From the NCBI RefSeq assembly GCF_023721835.1, contig NZ_JAMKFE010000004.1:186001-250000 (forward strand): a DNA stretch of 64,000 bases, in the 5' to 3' direction. Source of the stretch: Caldimonas mangrovi. GTDB lineage: Bacteria; Pseudomonadota; Gammaproteobacteria; Burkholderiales; Burkholderiaceae_C. This document shows positions 34,396 through 42,218 of the stretch, piece by piece. Every line of letters starts with the position of its first letter. Position 1 is the stretch's first letter. Made by a program: the position numbers and the translations under genes. The notes beneath the pieces are model-generated. The model worked only from the letters and a program-made list of their open reading frames with translations, had not been told where the DNA came from and did not search any database.

Positions 34396-35199
34396 ATGGA
34401 TCGAACGACTGGACCTTCCGGAATCGCCTTTCAGTTGACCCGTGCCCTCGAAGAGTTGGACCGTCACCTCAGCAAATCTCTCGTCGCCATCCACCTCTTC
34501 GGATCGGCTGTCGAGGGCGGACTCAAGCCCAACAGCGACATCGACATCTTGGTGACTGTTTCATCTCGTCTGTCCGACATCGAGCGCAAGGAGCTCATGA
34601 TGTCCTTGCTGAACGTTTCTGCCCCCTCGGGTGGCAGCGTTCAGGATAAGAGTTTGCGTCCGCTTGAAGTGACTGTGGTGGCGCAATCGGACGTCTTGCC
34701 CTGGCGCTATCCTGCAATACGACAGCTTCAATTTGGGGAGTGGCTGCGCAACGACCTGCAGTCCGGCATCTTCGAGCCGCCAATGCAGGATCATGATCTG
34801 GCGATCCTGCTGACCAAGGTGCGCAAGCACAGCTTGGCTCTGCGCGGTCCTGACGCCTCGACCCTGTTCAACGCAGTGCCCCTTGCAGACCTGAAGCAAG
34901 CGCTGCTGGACACCGTGGCCCAGTGGGCGGCGCCCGACGCCTGGATCGGCGATGAACGCAACGTCGTCCTTGCGCTCGCGCGAATCTGGTTCTCGGCCGC
35001 TACGAATGAGATCGCCTCCAAGGATGCCGCAGTGGACTGGCTGCTCGAGCGGGTCCCGCTCGCTCACAAGGGCTTGCTGACGGACGCGAAGGCCGCCTAT
35101 CTGGGCCAGGCCATGGACGACTTTTCATCTCGCCCTGTGGAAGTCGAAGCCTTCATTCAGCACGCCAGTTCAGTCGTCCGAGCCCTATGCGAAGCGTGA
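34396..35199 (+). CDS. AadA-like aminoglycoside nucleotidyltransferase
   Basis: A 267-residue nucleotidyltransferase with strong resemblance to ANT(3'')-type AadA enzymes, which adenylylate streptomycin and spectinomycin. The N-terminal active site GSAVEGGLKPNSDIDILVTV carries the aspartates that bind metal, and PWRYPAIRQLQFGEWLRNDL, FEPPMQDHDLAILLTKVR and DERNVVLALARIW match AadA in order. Length agrees with AadA (about 260). ATG 34396 aligns with the AadA start; TTG 34363 is possible. The gene is less GC-rich than its surroundings and has no integron attC site that I can see, so it looks like an old chromosomal or transferred gene. Confidence 0.87.
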   Translation: MDRTTGPSGIAFQLTRALEELDRHLSKSLVAIHLFGSAVEGGLKPNSDIDILVTVSSRLSDIERKELMMSLLNVSAPSGGSVQDKSLRPLEVTVVAQSDVLPWRYPAIRQLQFGEWLRNDLQSGIFEPPMQDHDLAILLTKVRKHSLALRGPDASTLFNAVPLADLKQALLDTVAQWAAPDAWIGDERNVVLALARIWFSAATNEIASKDAAVDWLLERVPLAHKGLLTDAKAAYLGQAMDDFSSRPVEVEAFIQHASSVVRALCEA

Positions 35200-35353
35200 G
35201 TATCTCGACCGCCAAAAATCGGGCGAACGCATCGAGGGCTTGAAGCAAGGCCTGCGCAAAAACCTGCGCGCCATCAAAGGCATCAACCGGAAGGCAACCG
35301 GCCCGGGGGCAAGCAACCCGCGACCTTGCGATGAATTGCCTACTTGCGCGTAG
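35198..35353 (+). pseudogene. Gene-tail remnant (ERIEGLKQGL type)
   Basis: The frame reads SGERIEGLKQGLRKNLRAIK and then continues to a stop at 35353. It matches the tail of the protein at 29289-30428 and the remnant at 32289-32369, but has no upstream domain. The stop codon of the AadA-like gene overlaps its first codon. The remaining 190 bases up to the PEP-CTERM gene contain only a regulatory hairpin. Confidence 0.6.
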
Positions 35354-35385
35354 TAGCACACGAGCTCGATGAAACGGTGGGTGCT

Positions 35386-35415
35386 CCCCCGGAAAAGGGG
35401 GGTATGGCACGCCGC
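35386..35415 (+). promoter_or_regulatory. Hairpin plus TGGCACGCCGC upstream of a PEP-CTERM gene
   Basis: CCCCC and GGGGG flank GGAAAA (35386-35402), followed by TGGCACGCCGCTTGA (35405-35419). The latter is close to the sigma-54 consensus TGGCACG-N4-TTGC, with GA instead of GC. It lies 132 bases before the start at 35548. Same arrangement as at 32376 and 40411. Confidence 0.5.
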
Positions 35416-35547
35416 TTGATCGCTACCCTGTTCCATCTCTCGAATGCTGTTCAAGAGAGACCGTTGCGACTGGCGGCGGCATCATGAAACCTGTCGGTTG
35501 CCGACGCCGTCGTGCTTTCACAATAGCCACGTTCTCCGGAGGTCTCC

Positions 35548-36111
35548 ATGAACCTGAGCAAAGCCGTTGTTGCCATCGTCTCAGCCGTCGGACTCTGCGC
35601 GTCGTCCTACGCGCAGGGCCTTATTGGAACCATAGTCAAGGACACTGTGAGTGAGCTGCGCGTTGTATGGGTCTGGGATCAGGAAACCGAGATGGATCTC
35701 AGCCTGAATTCGGGACTGACGTTCTGGGACGCATCGCTGTCAGCGTTTCCTGCCGTTGTGCCGCTCGCACCCCGGGTGCAAGTCACAGCGCGGCACCTCG
35801 GAAAACCTCATGACCACGACGGTACCGCGAGCAGCTTTAGCCATCTTGCTCGCGTCGGTGACCCGCTGCACATGGGTGGCGCAGATCATCCAGTGGTTGG
35901 CTCAAGCCAATCGCACGGCGACACCTACATTCTGACAATAGGACCGGCGACGACTGGACCAGTCACCATAACGCTGTCCGGAGGGCACGTGGAAGCCATT
36001 CCCGAGCCCGAAACCTACGCGTTGTTGCTCGTCGGGCTGGGTCTGTTGGTGGTGCAATTGCGACGTACGCGATCCATGACGTCATCCAGGACGGGCGTAC
36101 GGGCTGCTTAG
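35548..36111 (+). CDS. PEP-CTERM protein
   Basis: A 187-residue exported protein. Signal peptide about 1-22 (VVAIVSAVGLCASSYAQ), a beta-rich middle region without recognised domain, and the exosortase sorting signal IPEPETYALLLVGLGLLVVQL (about 149-169) followed by arginines. GGAGG lies six bases before the ATG. It is probably surface-linked by an exosortase not encoded here. GC content is lower than in neighbouring conserved genes. Confidence 0.88.
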   Translation: MNLSKAVVAIVSAVGLCASSYAQGLIGTIVKDTVSELRVVWVWDQETEMDLSLNSGLTFWDASLSAFPAVVPLAPRVQVTARHLGKPHDHDGTASSFSHLARVGDPLHMGGADHPVVGSSQSHGDTYILTIGPATTGPVTITLSGGHVEAIPEPETYALLLVGLGLLVVQLRRTRSMTSSRTGVRAA

Positions 36112-36376
36112 CATGTTGCGAAGACGGGTGACGTCCCTCGCTGAGCGGGGCGTGCGCCCTCCGCTGAGCTACCAGGCCGCCGAGCGCAAGCTCGCGCCTC
36201 GCGAGCTTCTGTGACTTGCCAGGCCGCGGCGGCGACCGAGAGACGACGAACCAGGACGACGAAAACCCGGTACCGCAACTGTTGGTCAGAACAGCGGGGC
36301 CGCACTTGCCCGGTGCAAGGCCGCAACTTCACCCAGACGAACTCGATCACCGAAGCCGCATCCGCCAAAACCACCA

Positions 36377-36460
36377 GCCATGAGCGTTTCCATGGCCGAC
36401 AGCCTCACCAACCGCCACACCGCATCACCCTCGACCGCGCAGGTAGAGCAGGTGCTGGGG
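36377..36460 (+). pseudogene. Decayed piece of the NTP_transf_6 gene
   Basis: Bases 36377-36438 match positions 33735-33795 (ERFMADVLANRYNRLILDR in the intact copy) with several indels, and 36443-36459 matches 33967-33983 (VEQVLG). The segment between is deleted. The rest of the 36112-36470 interval has no gene that I can support. Confidence 0.6.
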
Positions 36461-36470
36461 AAGTACTACG

Positions 36471-37031
36471 ATGCCTCCCGCTTCAGAAAGTCGGCAACGA
36501 AAAAAACGAAGGGCACGAACAGCGTGGTTCGCCGGCGCAACGCTGCTGGCCGCTGCATGCGGCGCCGCCGCCGCGCCGCTGTCTCAGCGCGACTTCCACC
36601 ACCCCGAGCGGGTGGCGGCGTGGTTGACGGCAAACAAGCATGCCCTGGACACGAAGGCCGCTCAGGCCTTGTTCCAACAGGGCATTCAGAGCAAGCAGCA
36701 GCGCCGTTGGGGCCCGGCGCTCAAGTCGTTCGGCGAGAGCGCGATCCGCCGGCCTTCGGCTCCCACGCTCATCGAGTATGCCGAGGCGCATTTGCGACTG
36801 CTCGGCGAGGCACGTGCACGCGAGAACGGCTACGCCGAGCACCAGCAGCGCGATTTGACTTCGGCGGAGCAGCTCTACCGCTCGGCGCTGGCCGCCGACG
36901 CGGCCGTGCCCGAGTTGTCACCCCAGCAGCGCGAGCAAACCCGGCGCAGCGCCGGCTGCTTGGCCGAATACGTGCACTCGGGTTCGACGCAGGAAGCATG
37001 CGAGCCCTTGCAGTCCTATGGTCTGAAGTAA
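36471..37031 (+). CDS. Hypothetical exported protein with helical repeats
   Basis: A 186-residue protein. Basic N-terminus followed by a signal or anchor helix at about 16-34 (ARTAWFAGATLLAAACGAAAA). The mature part is helical (ALFQQGIQSKQQRRWGPALK and LIEYAEAHLRLLGEARARE), resembling TPR-type helices, with two cysteines near the end. No named family. It stands alone, downstream of a decayed nucleotidyltransferase copy. Confidence 0.65.
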   Translation: MPPASESRQRKKRRARTAWFAGATLLAAACGAAAAPLSQRDFHHPERVAAWLTANKHALDTKAAQALFQQGIQSKQQRRWGPALKSFGESAIRRPSAPTLIEYAEAHLRLLGEARARENGYAEHQQRDLTSAEQLYRSALAADAAVPELSPQQREQTRRSAGCLAEYVHSGSTQEACEPLQSYGLK

Positions 37032-37118
37032 GCACGTCGAGCCAGTACCCGCCCGCGGGGACCGGCCCAGCAAGCCCTGGCCCTCGTGTCTCGCGTGAGC
37101 GAGAGGCGGCGACCCGCG

Positions 37119-37808
37119 CTACCGCCGCGTCATCTCGACCTGACCACTGAAAATTCCTGCCGACCAGGTGCCCCGCATCGCATCGGCGTTGACCGTGAGA
37201 ACGAACTGAACCGGGCCATCCTTCGAATCGCACTTCACGCGTAGCACTCCGTCCGCGTACGCTGCATCGTAAAGGTTCAGTGTGCCCATCTTGGGATGCT
37301 GATAGGTGCCGCCGATCTTGCCGTCGGCGACCGAGATCTGAAAGCCGCCGTCCTGCCGGCCGAAAAGGCTGGTGGTGTAGCCACTCCAACTGCCATGGAA
37401 GGGTGGCGTTTCAGTGGCCTGCTTTGCGGCTTGCGTGGAACCCGGGCCTTCGAGGTTCTTGCAGACGAAACATGCGATGTACCGGACCGAACCGTTCTTG
37501 ACGGGACTGGTGCCAAAGACGTTCTCGGTGTCCTTGTTCCTGTTCACCAGCACCGTCTGGTAGGGCGTGGAATCGACATAGAACTCGACCTTCGAACAGA
37601 CCTTCTCCGAGCTGTAGACAGCGATCTCGGCCCCGTAGCTCGGCGCGTTGCCGAAAGTTTTCGTGACTTCGACCGCGCCGGTGCATTGGCCTAGCACCTG
37701 CTGGCAGTCGCATTGCGCCCCCCACACGACGGGCGCCGCAGCCACCATGCAAACCGCCGCGGCAAGCCGGCCGAGGCAAACGCGAAAAAGCTCGATGGAC
37801 TGAGGCAT
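37119..37808 (-). CDS. Hypothetical secreted cysteine-rich protein
   Basis: A 229-residue protein with a signal peptide (about 1-31, RLAAAVCMVAAAPVVWG). The mature part begins QCDCQQVLGQC and has eight cysteines in total, followed by an immunoglobulin-like or lipocalin-like beta pattern (GGFQISVADGKIGGTYQ, FVLTVNADAMRGTWSAG). Family unknown. It is convergent with the exported helical protein and is followed upstream by another minus-strand hypothetical gene. Confidence 0.7.
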   Translation of the reverse strand: MPQSIELFRVCLGRLAAAVCMVAAAPVVWGAQCDCQQVLGQCTGAVEVTKTFGNAPSYGAEIAVYSSEKVCSKVEFYVDSTPYQTVLVNRNKDTENVFGTSPVKNGSVRYIACFVCKNLEGPGSTQAAKQATETPPFHGSWSGYTTSLFGRQDGGFQISVADGKIGGTYQHPKMGTLNLYDAAYADGVLRVKCDSKDGPVQFVLTVNADAMRGTWSAGIFSGQVEMTRR

Positions 37809-37870
37809 AAGAGCTCGCTGGGTATGGGCGACGGCGTCGTCGCGCGCGCACTTTGACGAAGCGAACGGTG

Positions 37871-38206
37871 CTACTGCACCTCGATCTCGAATTGTTGCTT
37901 GAACGTCGGTTCGTTGACTTCCACCACCTTGAACGAAGCCAGGCGCGAGAGCGCCTGGATGTCCCTTGGCAGTCGCCCCTGGTCGGAGGGAAACGCGAGG
38001 AGGAAATCGAATCTATGGGGGTGCGGATGGGTCACAAAGCCGACGGCACCTTGCTCGATGTCGCAGGTCTGGGGCCGTGTCGCCGCCGGGTTGTAGACCG
38101 CAATACCGCGCAAGGAAATGCGCGCCCGTACCCGACTGCCATACAACCTGCGGATCTCTTCGGTGCCGCCTCGAAAGACGGAGACGGCGGGTTTCCAGAT
38201 CGACAT
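37871..38206 (-). CDS. Hypothetical protein
   Basis: A 111-residue soluble protein starting MSIWKPAVSVFRGGTEEIR. Short beta strands (RISLRGIAVYNP, FKVVEVNEPTF) and a HPHPHR stretch stand out. No family recognised. ATG 38206 is chosen because the longer frame adds only low-complexity arginine/alanine residues. It lies just upstream of the secreted cysteine-rich gene on the same strand with a 62-bp gap, so the two may be one unit. Confidence 0.6.
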   Translation of the reverse strand: MSIWKPAVSVFRGGTEEIRRLYGSRVRARISLRGIAVYNPAATRPQTCDIEQGAVGFVTHPHPHRFDFLLAFPSDQGRLPRDIQALSRLASFKVVEVNEPTFKQQFEIEVQ

Positions 38207-38637
38207 GGTGTCTTCCCTCAACGCCCTCCGTGGAGTGTAGTGACGCCGCGCCGCCCGCTCAAGATGCGAGGGCCGCCGAAGCTGGGCCGCCGCTGCATGG
38301 TCGATGGCATTCATGGCCGCCATCGATGACCGGGCAGAAGGCAAGACCGGCCCCGCCTGCTACAGGTTTCAGGCAGCCGCCAGCGGCTTGAACTGCGCTG
38401 CGCTTGGTTGCAACGTCGGCCACGAGAACGATCCTGCATCAAGACACCTGTCTCCATGGGTTCGTCGCAACGCGCATCGTAGCGAGGTGCAATGCGGCAG
38501 CGCCCTGACTTCACCGTGACAACCCCTCAGATGGGGCTGTCAGGTCCTGCAGCCACGGCCGCACCGAGGGTGCATAAAATCGGCCGCGCATTACTCGACC
38601 GCACAAGCGGCCCATTCACGCCCTAGGGAGGCGCACC
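38207..38637. other. Non-coding interval with one hairpin
   Basis: 431 bases without a gene that I can support. The only clear structure is a stem with arms TGACA(A)CCCC and GGGG(C)TGTCA at 38517-38542 around a six-base loop. Confidence 0.4.
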
Positions 38638-39120
38638 ATGACCATCGTCCTCATGACACCGCCAGATGTCTCGCAAGCGGATCTGCTTTTCGACGAGACT
38701 GAGACCCGCTCCATTCTTGGCTTCTACTGGCCCCAATATGCCGGCAAGCTCGGCGAGCTGGAAATCAACGACGCCGTGAGGCTCTTTGCGCAACAGTTGC
38801 TGATCGTTGGGGTCGACTCCAGCTACGCGCTGGGCTTCATGGAGCAGTTGATGAAAATGTATCTTCAGCCTCGCTCGGGCTTTACCGGGCTGAAGTCGAT
38901 GGGGATGAAGCTGGCTCGGCGGTACCTTCAGCATTGGTGGAGGCACGCGACGCAGAAGGACCTTGAGAACCCGCGGGTGGCAGAGGCAGTGCGCTCAACC
39001 GTCGCCCGAAACTTCGGCACCGACATAGGCTTGCTGGTCAACAATGCCGCCTACGTTCCACGCATGGCGCCTTTCACCGTCGCCGCAGGCGGGCTGAACG
39101 ACGTATGGGGCGCAATTTGA
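38638..39120 (+). CDS. Hypothetical protein, first gene of the ankyrin locus
   Basis: A 160-residue soluble helical protein (MTIVLMTPPDVSQADLLFDE). GGGAGG stands eight bases upstream. The sequence QQLLIVGVDSSYALGFMEQL and the basic stretch KSMGMKLARRYLQHWWRH are notable, but no family is recognised. It overlaps the following ankyrin gene by 16 bases. The arrangement of one orphan followed by two paralogous membrane-anchored ankyrin proteins resembles toxin/immunity loci, but nothing here proves it. Confidence 0.7.
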   Translation: MTIVLMTPPDVSQADLLFDETETRSILGFYWPQYAGKLGELEINDAVRLFAQQLLIVGVDSSYALGFMEQLMKMYLQPRSGFTGLKSMGMKLARRYLQHWWRHATQKDLENPRVAEAVRSTVARNFGTDIGLLVNNAAYVPRMAPFTVAAGGLNDVWGAI

Positions 39121-39689
39121 GAGCCAGGCGTGTCGTCCTGGTCGCCGGCACCACGGCGCTGGTTGCCCTGCTGTTGGCCGGCGGCTACCTGTTCATGCAG
39201 TTGAAGAACGGCGATCCTCGCATCCTGCAGACTTGTGCCGAAGAGGCCGCTGCACCCATGGGCTGGGCGTGCGAGCGCGCGCTTTTTCGCTATCACCCCA
39301 CCCCCGCCGAAGTGCAGCGCTTCAATGCCGAGGGCGGGCCGATGTATGCGGTGACGACGAACAACGAGGCCTTCGCACGGCGGCTGCTCGCTCACTATCT
39401 GGCGGCCGGCATCGACATCAATGCCACCGTACAGCGGCTGCCGATGAAGTGGACGGCGCTGCACGCCATGGTGGTTCAAGGCAACCCGATGGCCGTTCGA
39501 CTCTTGGTGGAGCATGGCGCTGACACCGCCATGCGAGACGCTGACGGCAAGGCACCGCTCGACCTTGCGCGCGAACTGCACGCGAAGGAACCGAGCGACG
39601 CACGTGCGCAAGTGCTCCAGGTGCTGATGGCGGAAAAGCCGCGGCAGCCCGTTGAAGAGTCACGCGCAAGTGACGCTGCCAAGCCTTGA
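39105..39689 (+). CDS. Membrane-anchored ankyrin-repeat protein 1
   Basis: A 194-residue protein. One N-terminal helix (about 10-31, VVLVAGTTALVALLLAGGYL) anchors it, and the rest faces the periplasm or is exported. Two ankyrin-type repeats lie near KWTALHAMVVQGNPMAVRLL and EHGADTAMRDADGKAPLDLA (about 112-150). The cysteine pair CAEEAAAPMGWAC is conserved in its paralog at 39792-40322. A truncated copy of its start lies at 34269-34352. Confidence 0.85.
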   Translation: MGRNLRARRVVLVAGTTALVALLLAGGYLFMQLKNGDPRILQTCAEEAAAPMGWACERALFRYHPTPAEVQRFNAEGGPMYAVTTNNEAFARRLLAHYLAAGIDINATVQRLPMKWTALHAMVVQGNPMAVRLLVEHGADTAMRDADGKAPLDLARELHAKEPSDARAQVLQVLMAEKPRQPVEESRASDAAKP

Positions 39690-39791
39690 GGACGGCACGA
39701 TGAGTGAGGGAAGCCGGTCCGCCCATGGGGCACGCACCGCCGTCGGACCCCCTCACAGTGCCCCTGGCGTGCCGTTCTTCTGGAGCAGATC

Positions 39792-40322
39792 GTGAAGAAG
39801 GCCGTGCGATGGACCCTTGGCCTTGCCGGCGTGTCGGCCGTTGCGGCGGCTGCCTATGTTGTCCATGATTTGCGCAGCTCGCCCTTGTGGTTTTTGCAGT
39901 CGTGCGCCGACACAGCGTATGCACCCGTGGCTTGGGCCTGCGAGCAGGCGCTGTTTTCGCAGCACCCCACGCCGCAAGAACTGGGACAAATGAACCAGCG
40001 CGCCGGCGCGCTGTTCGCCGTGCACCAGGTGAAAGAGGCAAACGCCCGCCGCTTGCTGGCCCACTACATCAAGGCAGGCCTGAACATCAACGCGGGGGAC
40101 CAGCGCAACGGGCAGCGCTGGACGGCGCTGCGCATGGTGGCGTTGGATGGTGACGCGGCGGGCGTGCGCGTGCTGCTCGACTTCGGTGCGGACGCGACGC
40201 TCAAGGACGCCGACGGCAAGACCGCTGCCGACCTGGTGCGCGAGCGGCACGCCAAACACCCAACACCCGGGTTGGCTGAGGTGCTCGAATTGCTGGAGCC
40301 GCGGGCTACGCCGTCGGCGTAG
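39792..40322 (+). CDS. Membrane-anchored ankyrin-repeat protein 2
   Basis: A 176-residue paralog of the preceding protein. N-terminal helix (about 7-25, WTLGLAGVSAVAAAAYVV), the same cysteine pair (CADTAYAPVAWAC), and ankyrin repeats in RWTALRMVALDGDAAGVRVL and FGADATLKDADGKTAADLV. It starts with GTG 39792, GGAG 8 bases upstream. About half of aligned residues match paralog 1. Both lie in one direction and may serve as two immunity or scaffold proteins for the upstream gene. Confidence 0.85.
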   Translation: MKKAVRWTLGLAGVSAVAAAAYVVHDLRSSPLWFLQSCADTAYAPVAWACEQALFSQHPTPQELGQMNQRAGALFAVHQVKEANARRLLAHYIKAGLNINAGDQRNGQRWTALRMVALDGDAAGVRVLLDFGADATLKDADGKTAADLVRERHAKHPTPGLAEVLELLEPRATPSA

Positions 40323-40410
40323 TGCTGCACCGGTTGATCGCCGTGGCCTGCAAAGGCGAGGTGGCCGCTTTTCGCGTGGGCGGGTCTGACGACACCCGGC
40401 AGCGTCTGCA

Positions 40411-40440
40411 CCCCGCGTATGCGGGGGGCCGGCATGCCGC
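40411..40440 (+). promoter_or_regulatory. Hairpin plus GGCATGCCGC upstream of HAF gene 2
   Basis: CCCCGC and GCGGGG flank GTAT (40411-40426), followed by GGCATGCCGC (40431-40440). Same arrangement as at 32376-32410, 49 bases before the start codon; bases further down are also conserved between the two. Confidence 0.5.
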
Positions 40441-40489
40441 CGATGGCATAGGGTCTTAGGCATCCGCCACATCGTCACGAGGATGTTCT

Positions 40490-41632
40490 ATGCGCCGCAC
40501 TTTCGCCACGGTTCTATCGTCGCTGACCATCGGCCTGGCGCTGTGCGGCGGCGCGCTGCAGCAGGCGCACGCGGCCGCTGCGCCCCGATACGTCGCCACA
40601 CTCGTTGGTGAACGAGGCGCCAACGCGACGGGTCTGGGACTCAACAATCAGGGGCAGGTGATCGGTCATCTTGCGTCCTTGCACGGGCCGGCCCAAGGGC
40701 AGGCATTCGTCTGGGACAGCCAAGGCGGCATGCGTGGCCTCGGCACGCTGGGCGGCATCCACAGCACCGCCTACGACATCAACGACGGCGGTCAGGTCGT
40801 CGGTGTCTATGAACTGAGCGCGGGGCGCACCCACGCGTTCATCCACAACCATGCGGGCATGCGCGCGCTGAATATCCCCGGGGCCTCCAGCTCGTCTGCC
40901 CTGGGCATCAATGCCAAGGGCCATGTCACAGGCGGCGTGACGCTCGATGGCGGCTTCCGGGCCCCGTACATCCACGACGGCAGCGATGTGCACGTCGTTG
41001 GCGACGGCAGGTGCTGCTTGAGCGGCAGTGCCATCAACGACCATGGCGACATGGCCGTCAACAACACGCAGCTGGGCCCATTCGATCTGCCGTTGCTGCA
41101 GGCCTTCGTGTACCGCAACGGTGAGCTGATCGAACTGGGCACCTTGAGCGGGGGCTCCAATAGCGTGGCCGCGGACATCAACAACCGCGGCCAGGTGGTG
41201 GGGTGGTCGAACGCAGACAACGACCTCCTCGATACTCGCGGTTTTGTCTGGGACGAGCACTCGGGCATGGTGGACCTGAGCTCTTTCGCGGACGGGGCCG
41301 TCGCCACCAGTGCGAACGCCATCAACGAGCACGGCGAAGTGGTTGGCGCCCTCAGAAACCACCGGCCATCAAGCTACAGCGCCTACTTGTACAGCGACGG
41401 CATCGTCATCGACCTGCAGACGCGGCTGGACCCGCGCACGGGGGCGAACTGGTTGCTCAACGAGGCGCGAGCCATCAACGACCACGGGCAGATCGTCGTC
41501 TCGGCATTCGACGCGCTGACTTTTGACACTGCCACCTTGCTGCTGACGCCGGTGCCGGAACCGCAGACGCTGGCCTTGTTGTTTGCCGGCCTGGGCGTTG
41601 TGCTCATGCGGGTGCGGCGCCGGGCAGTGTGA
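40490..41632 (+). CDS. HAF-repeat PEP-CTERM protein 2
   Basis: A 380-residue paralog of the protein at 32459-33583. Signal peptide about 1-30, then repeated HAF units (AFVWDSQGGMRGLGTLGG, AYDINDGGQVVGVYEL, AINEHGEVVGAL), and the C-terminal VPEPQTLALLFAGLGVVLM plus basic tail RVRRRAV. The paralogs share an upstream hairpin and a motif, which suggests co-regulation. Confidence 0.93.
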   Translation: MRRTFATVLSSLTIGLALCGGALQQAHAAAAPRYVATLVGERGANATGLGLNNQGQVIGHLASLHGPAQGQAFVWDSQGGMRGLGTLGGIHSTAYDINDGGQVVGVYELSAGRTHAFIHNHAGMRALNIPGASSSSALGINAKGHVTGGVTLDGGFRAPYIHDGSDVHVVGDGRCCLSGSAINDHGDMAVNNTQLGPFDLPLLQAFVYRNGELIELGTLSGGSNSVAADINNRGQVVGWSNADNDLLDTRGFVWDEHSGMVDLSSFADGAVATSANAINEHGEVVGALRNHRPSSYSAYLYSDGIVIDLQTRLDPRTGANWLLNEARAINDHGQIVVSAFDALTFDTATLLLTPVPEPQTLALLFAGLGVVLMRVRRRAV

Positions 41633-41748
41633 GCGTGGGTCGAGTTTGCCGGGTCGGCAACTGGAACGACATGACGCCGGGGCCTGCTTCTCGACGGCGG
41701 CCGTTCTCGCCCAAGCCAGGCCACTGCCTGCGCGCAACCGGCCGCGAT

Positions 41749-41985
41749 TCAGGTTCTGCGCCCAGCACCTGAAAGTCTGCGCCCCATCCTCCAGCCGCCC
41801 CAGCCGAGAAGAGGGCACAACACGGCTGCCGCAATCAGGGCGGTGAGTGCATGGGTGCGCAGCAGGCTGTCGAAGCTGCCGTGTGGCCCGAGTGCAGTGG
41901 CGACCAGGCCACCGAGCCATAGGGACAGAGCACCGCCGACCACCACGCCCAGCACCAGCAATACGCCCGACCGCCACTGGCTCAT
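41749..41985 (-). CDS. Small membrane protein (possible immunity protein)
   Basis: A 78-residue protein with two membrane helices (GVLLVLGVVVGGALSLWL and HALTALIAAAVLCPLLGW). It follows a truncated Tae4 gene with a four-base overlap (ATGA). Amidase effectors of type VI secretion are followed by immunity genes; the known Tai4 immunity proteins are periplasmic rather than membrane-embedded, so that role is uncertain here. Confidence 0.55.
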   Translation of the reverse strand: MSQWRSGVLLVLGVVVGGALSLWLGGLVATALGPHGSFDSLLRTHALTALIAAAVLCPLLGWGGWRMGRRLSGAGRRT

Positions 41986-42183
41986 GCCATCTCCCAGAAC
42001 CAGATTGAGCCCTTGGTGTAGTCGCTGCGAATGCTGAAGTAGACGGCGAGCGGAGACAGCGCCGAACTCAGCCGCCAGCCGTTCCAAAGGTCGATGTGGT
42101 CGCCCGTCACGTTGTAGAAGTCCTTGATGAAGACGATGCCCCGGCGGCCCCGAACCTTCTTGAACCCTTCATCACCCTTGTAC
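41982..42183 (-). pseudogene. Type VI amidase effector Tae4, C-terminal remnant
   Basis: The 67 residues up to the IS end read GRRGIVFIKDFYNVTGDHID followed by LWNGWRL and SIWFWEMA. The GDHIDLWNG segment with its catalytic histidine and the FWE end match the C-terminus of Tae4 amidase effectors. The N-terminal half with the catalytic cysteine is absent, replaced by the IS3-like element at 42184. It is inactive as it stands. Confidence 0.8.
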
Positions 42184-42218
42184 TGGACTGCCCCTAGTCT
42201 TCTAGACAAACCCTGTCC

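Noticed and set aside
34300-35540. Integron attC sites around the AadA-like gene
   Set aside because: No GTTRRRY core pair with the expected inverted arms was found on either side.
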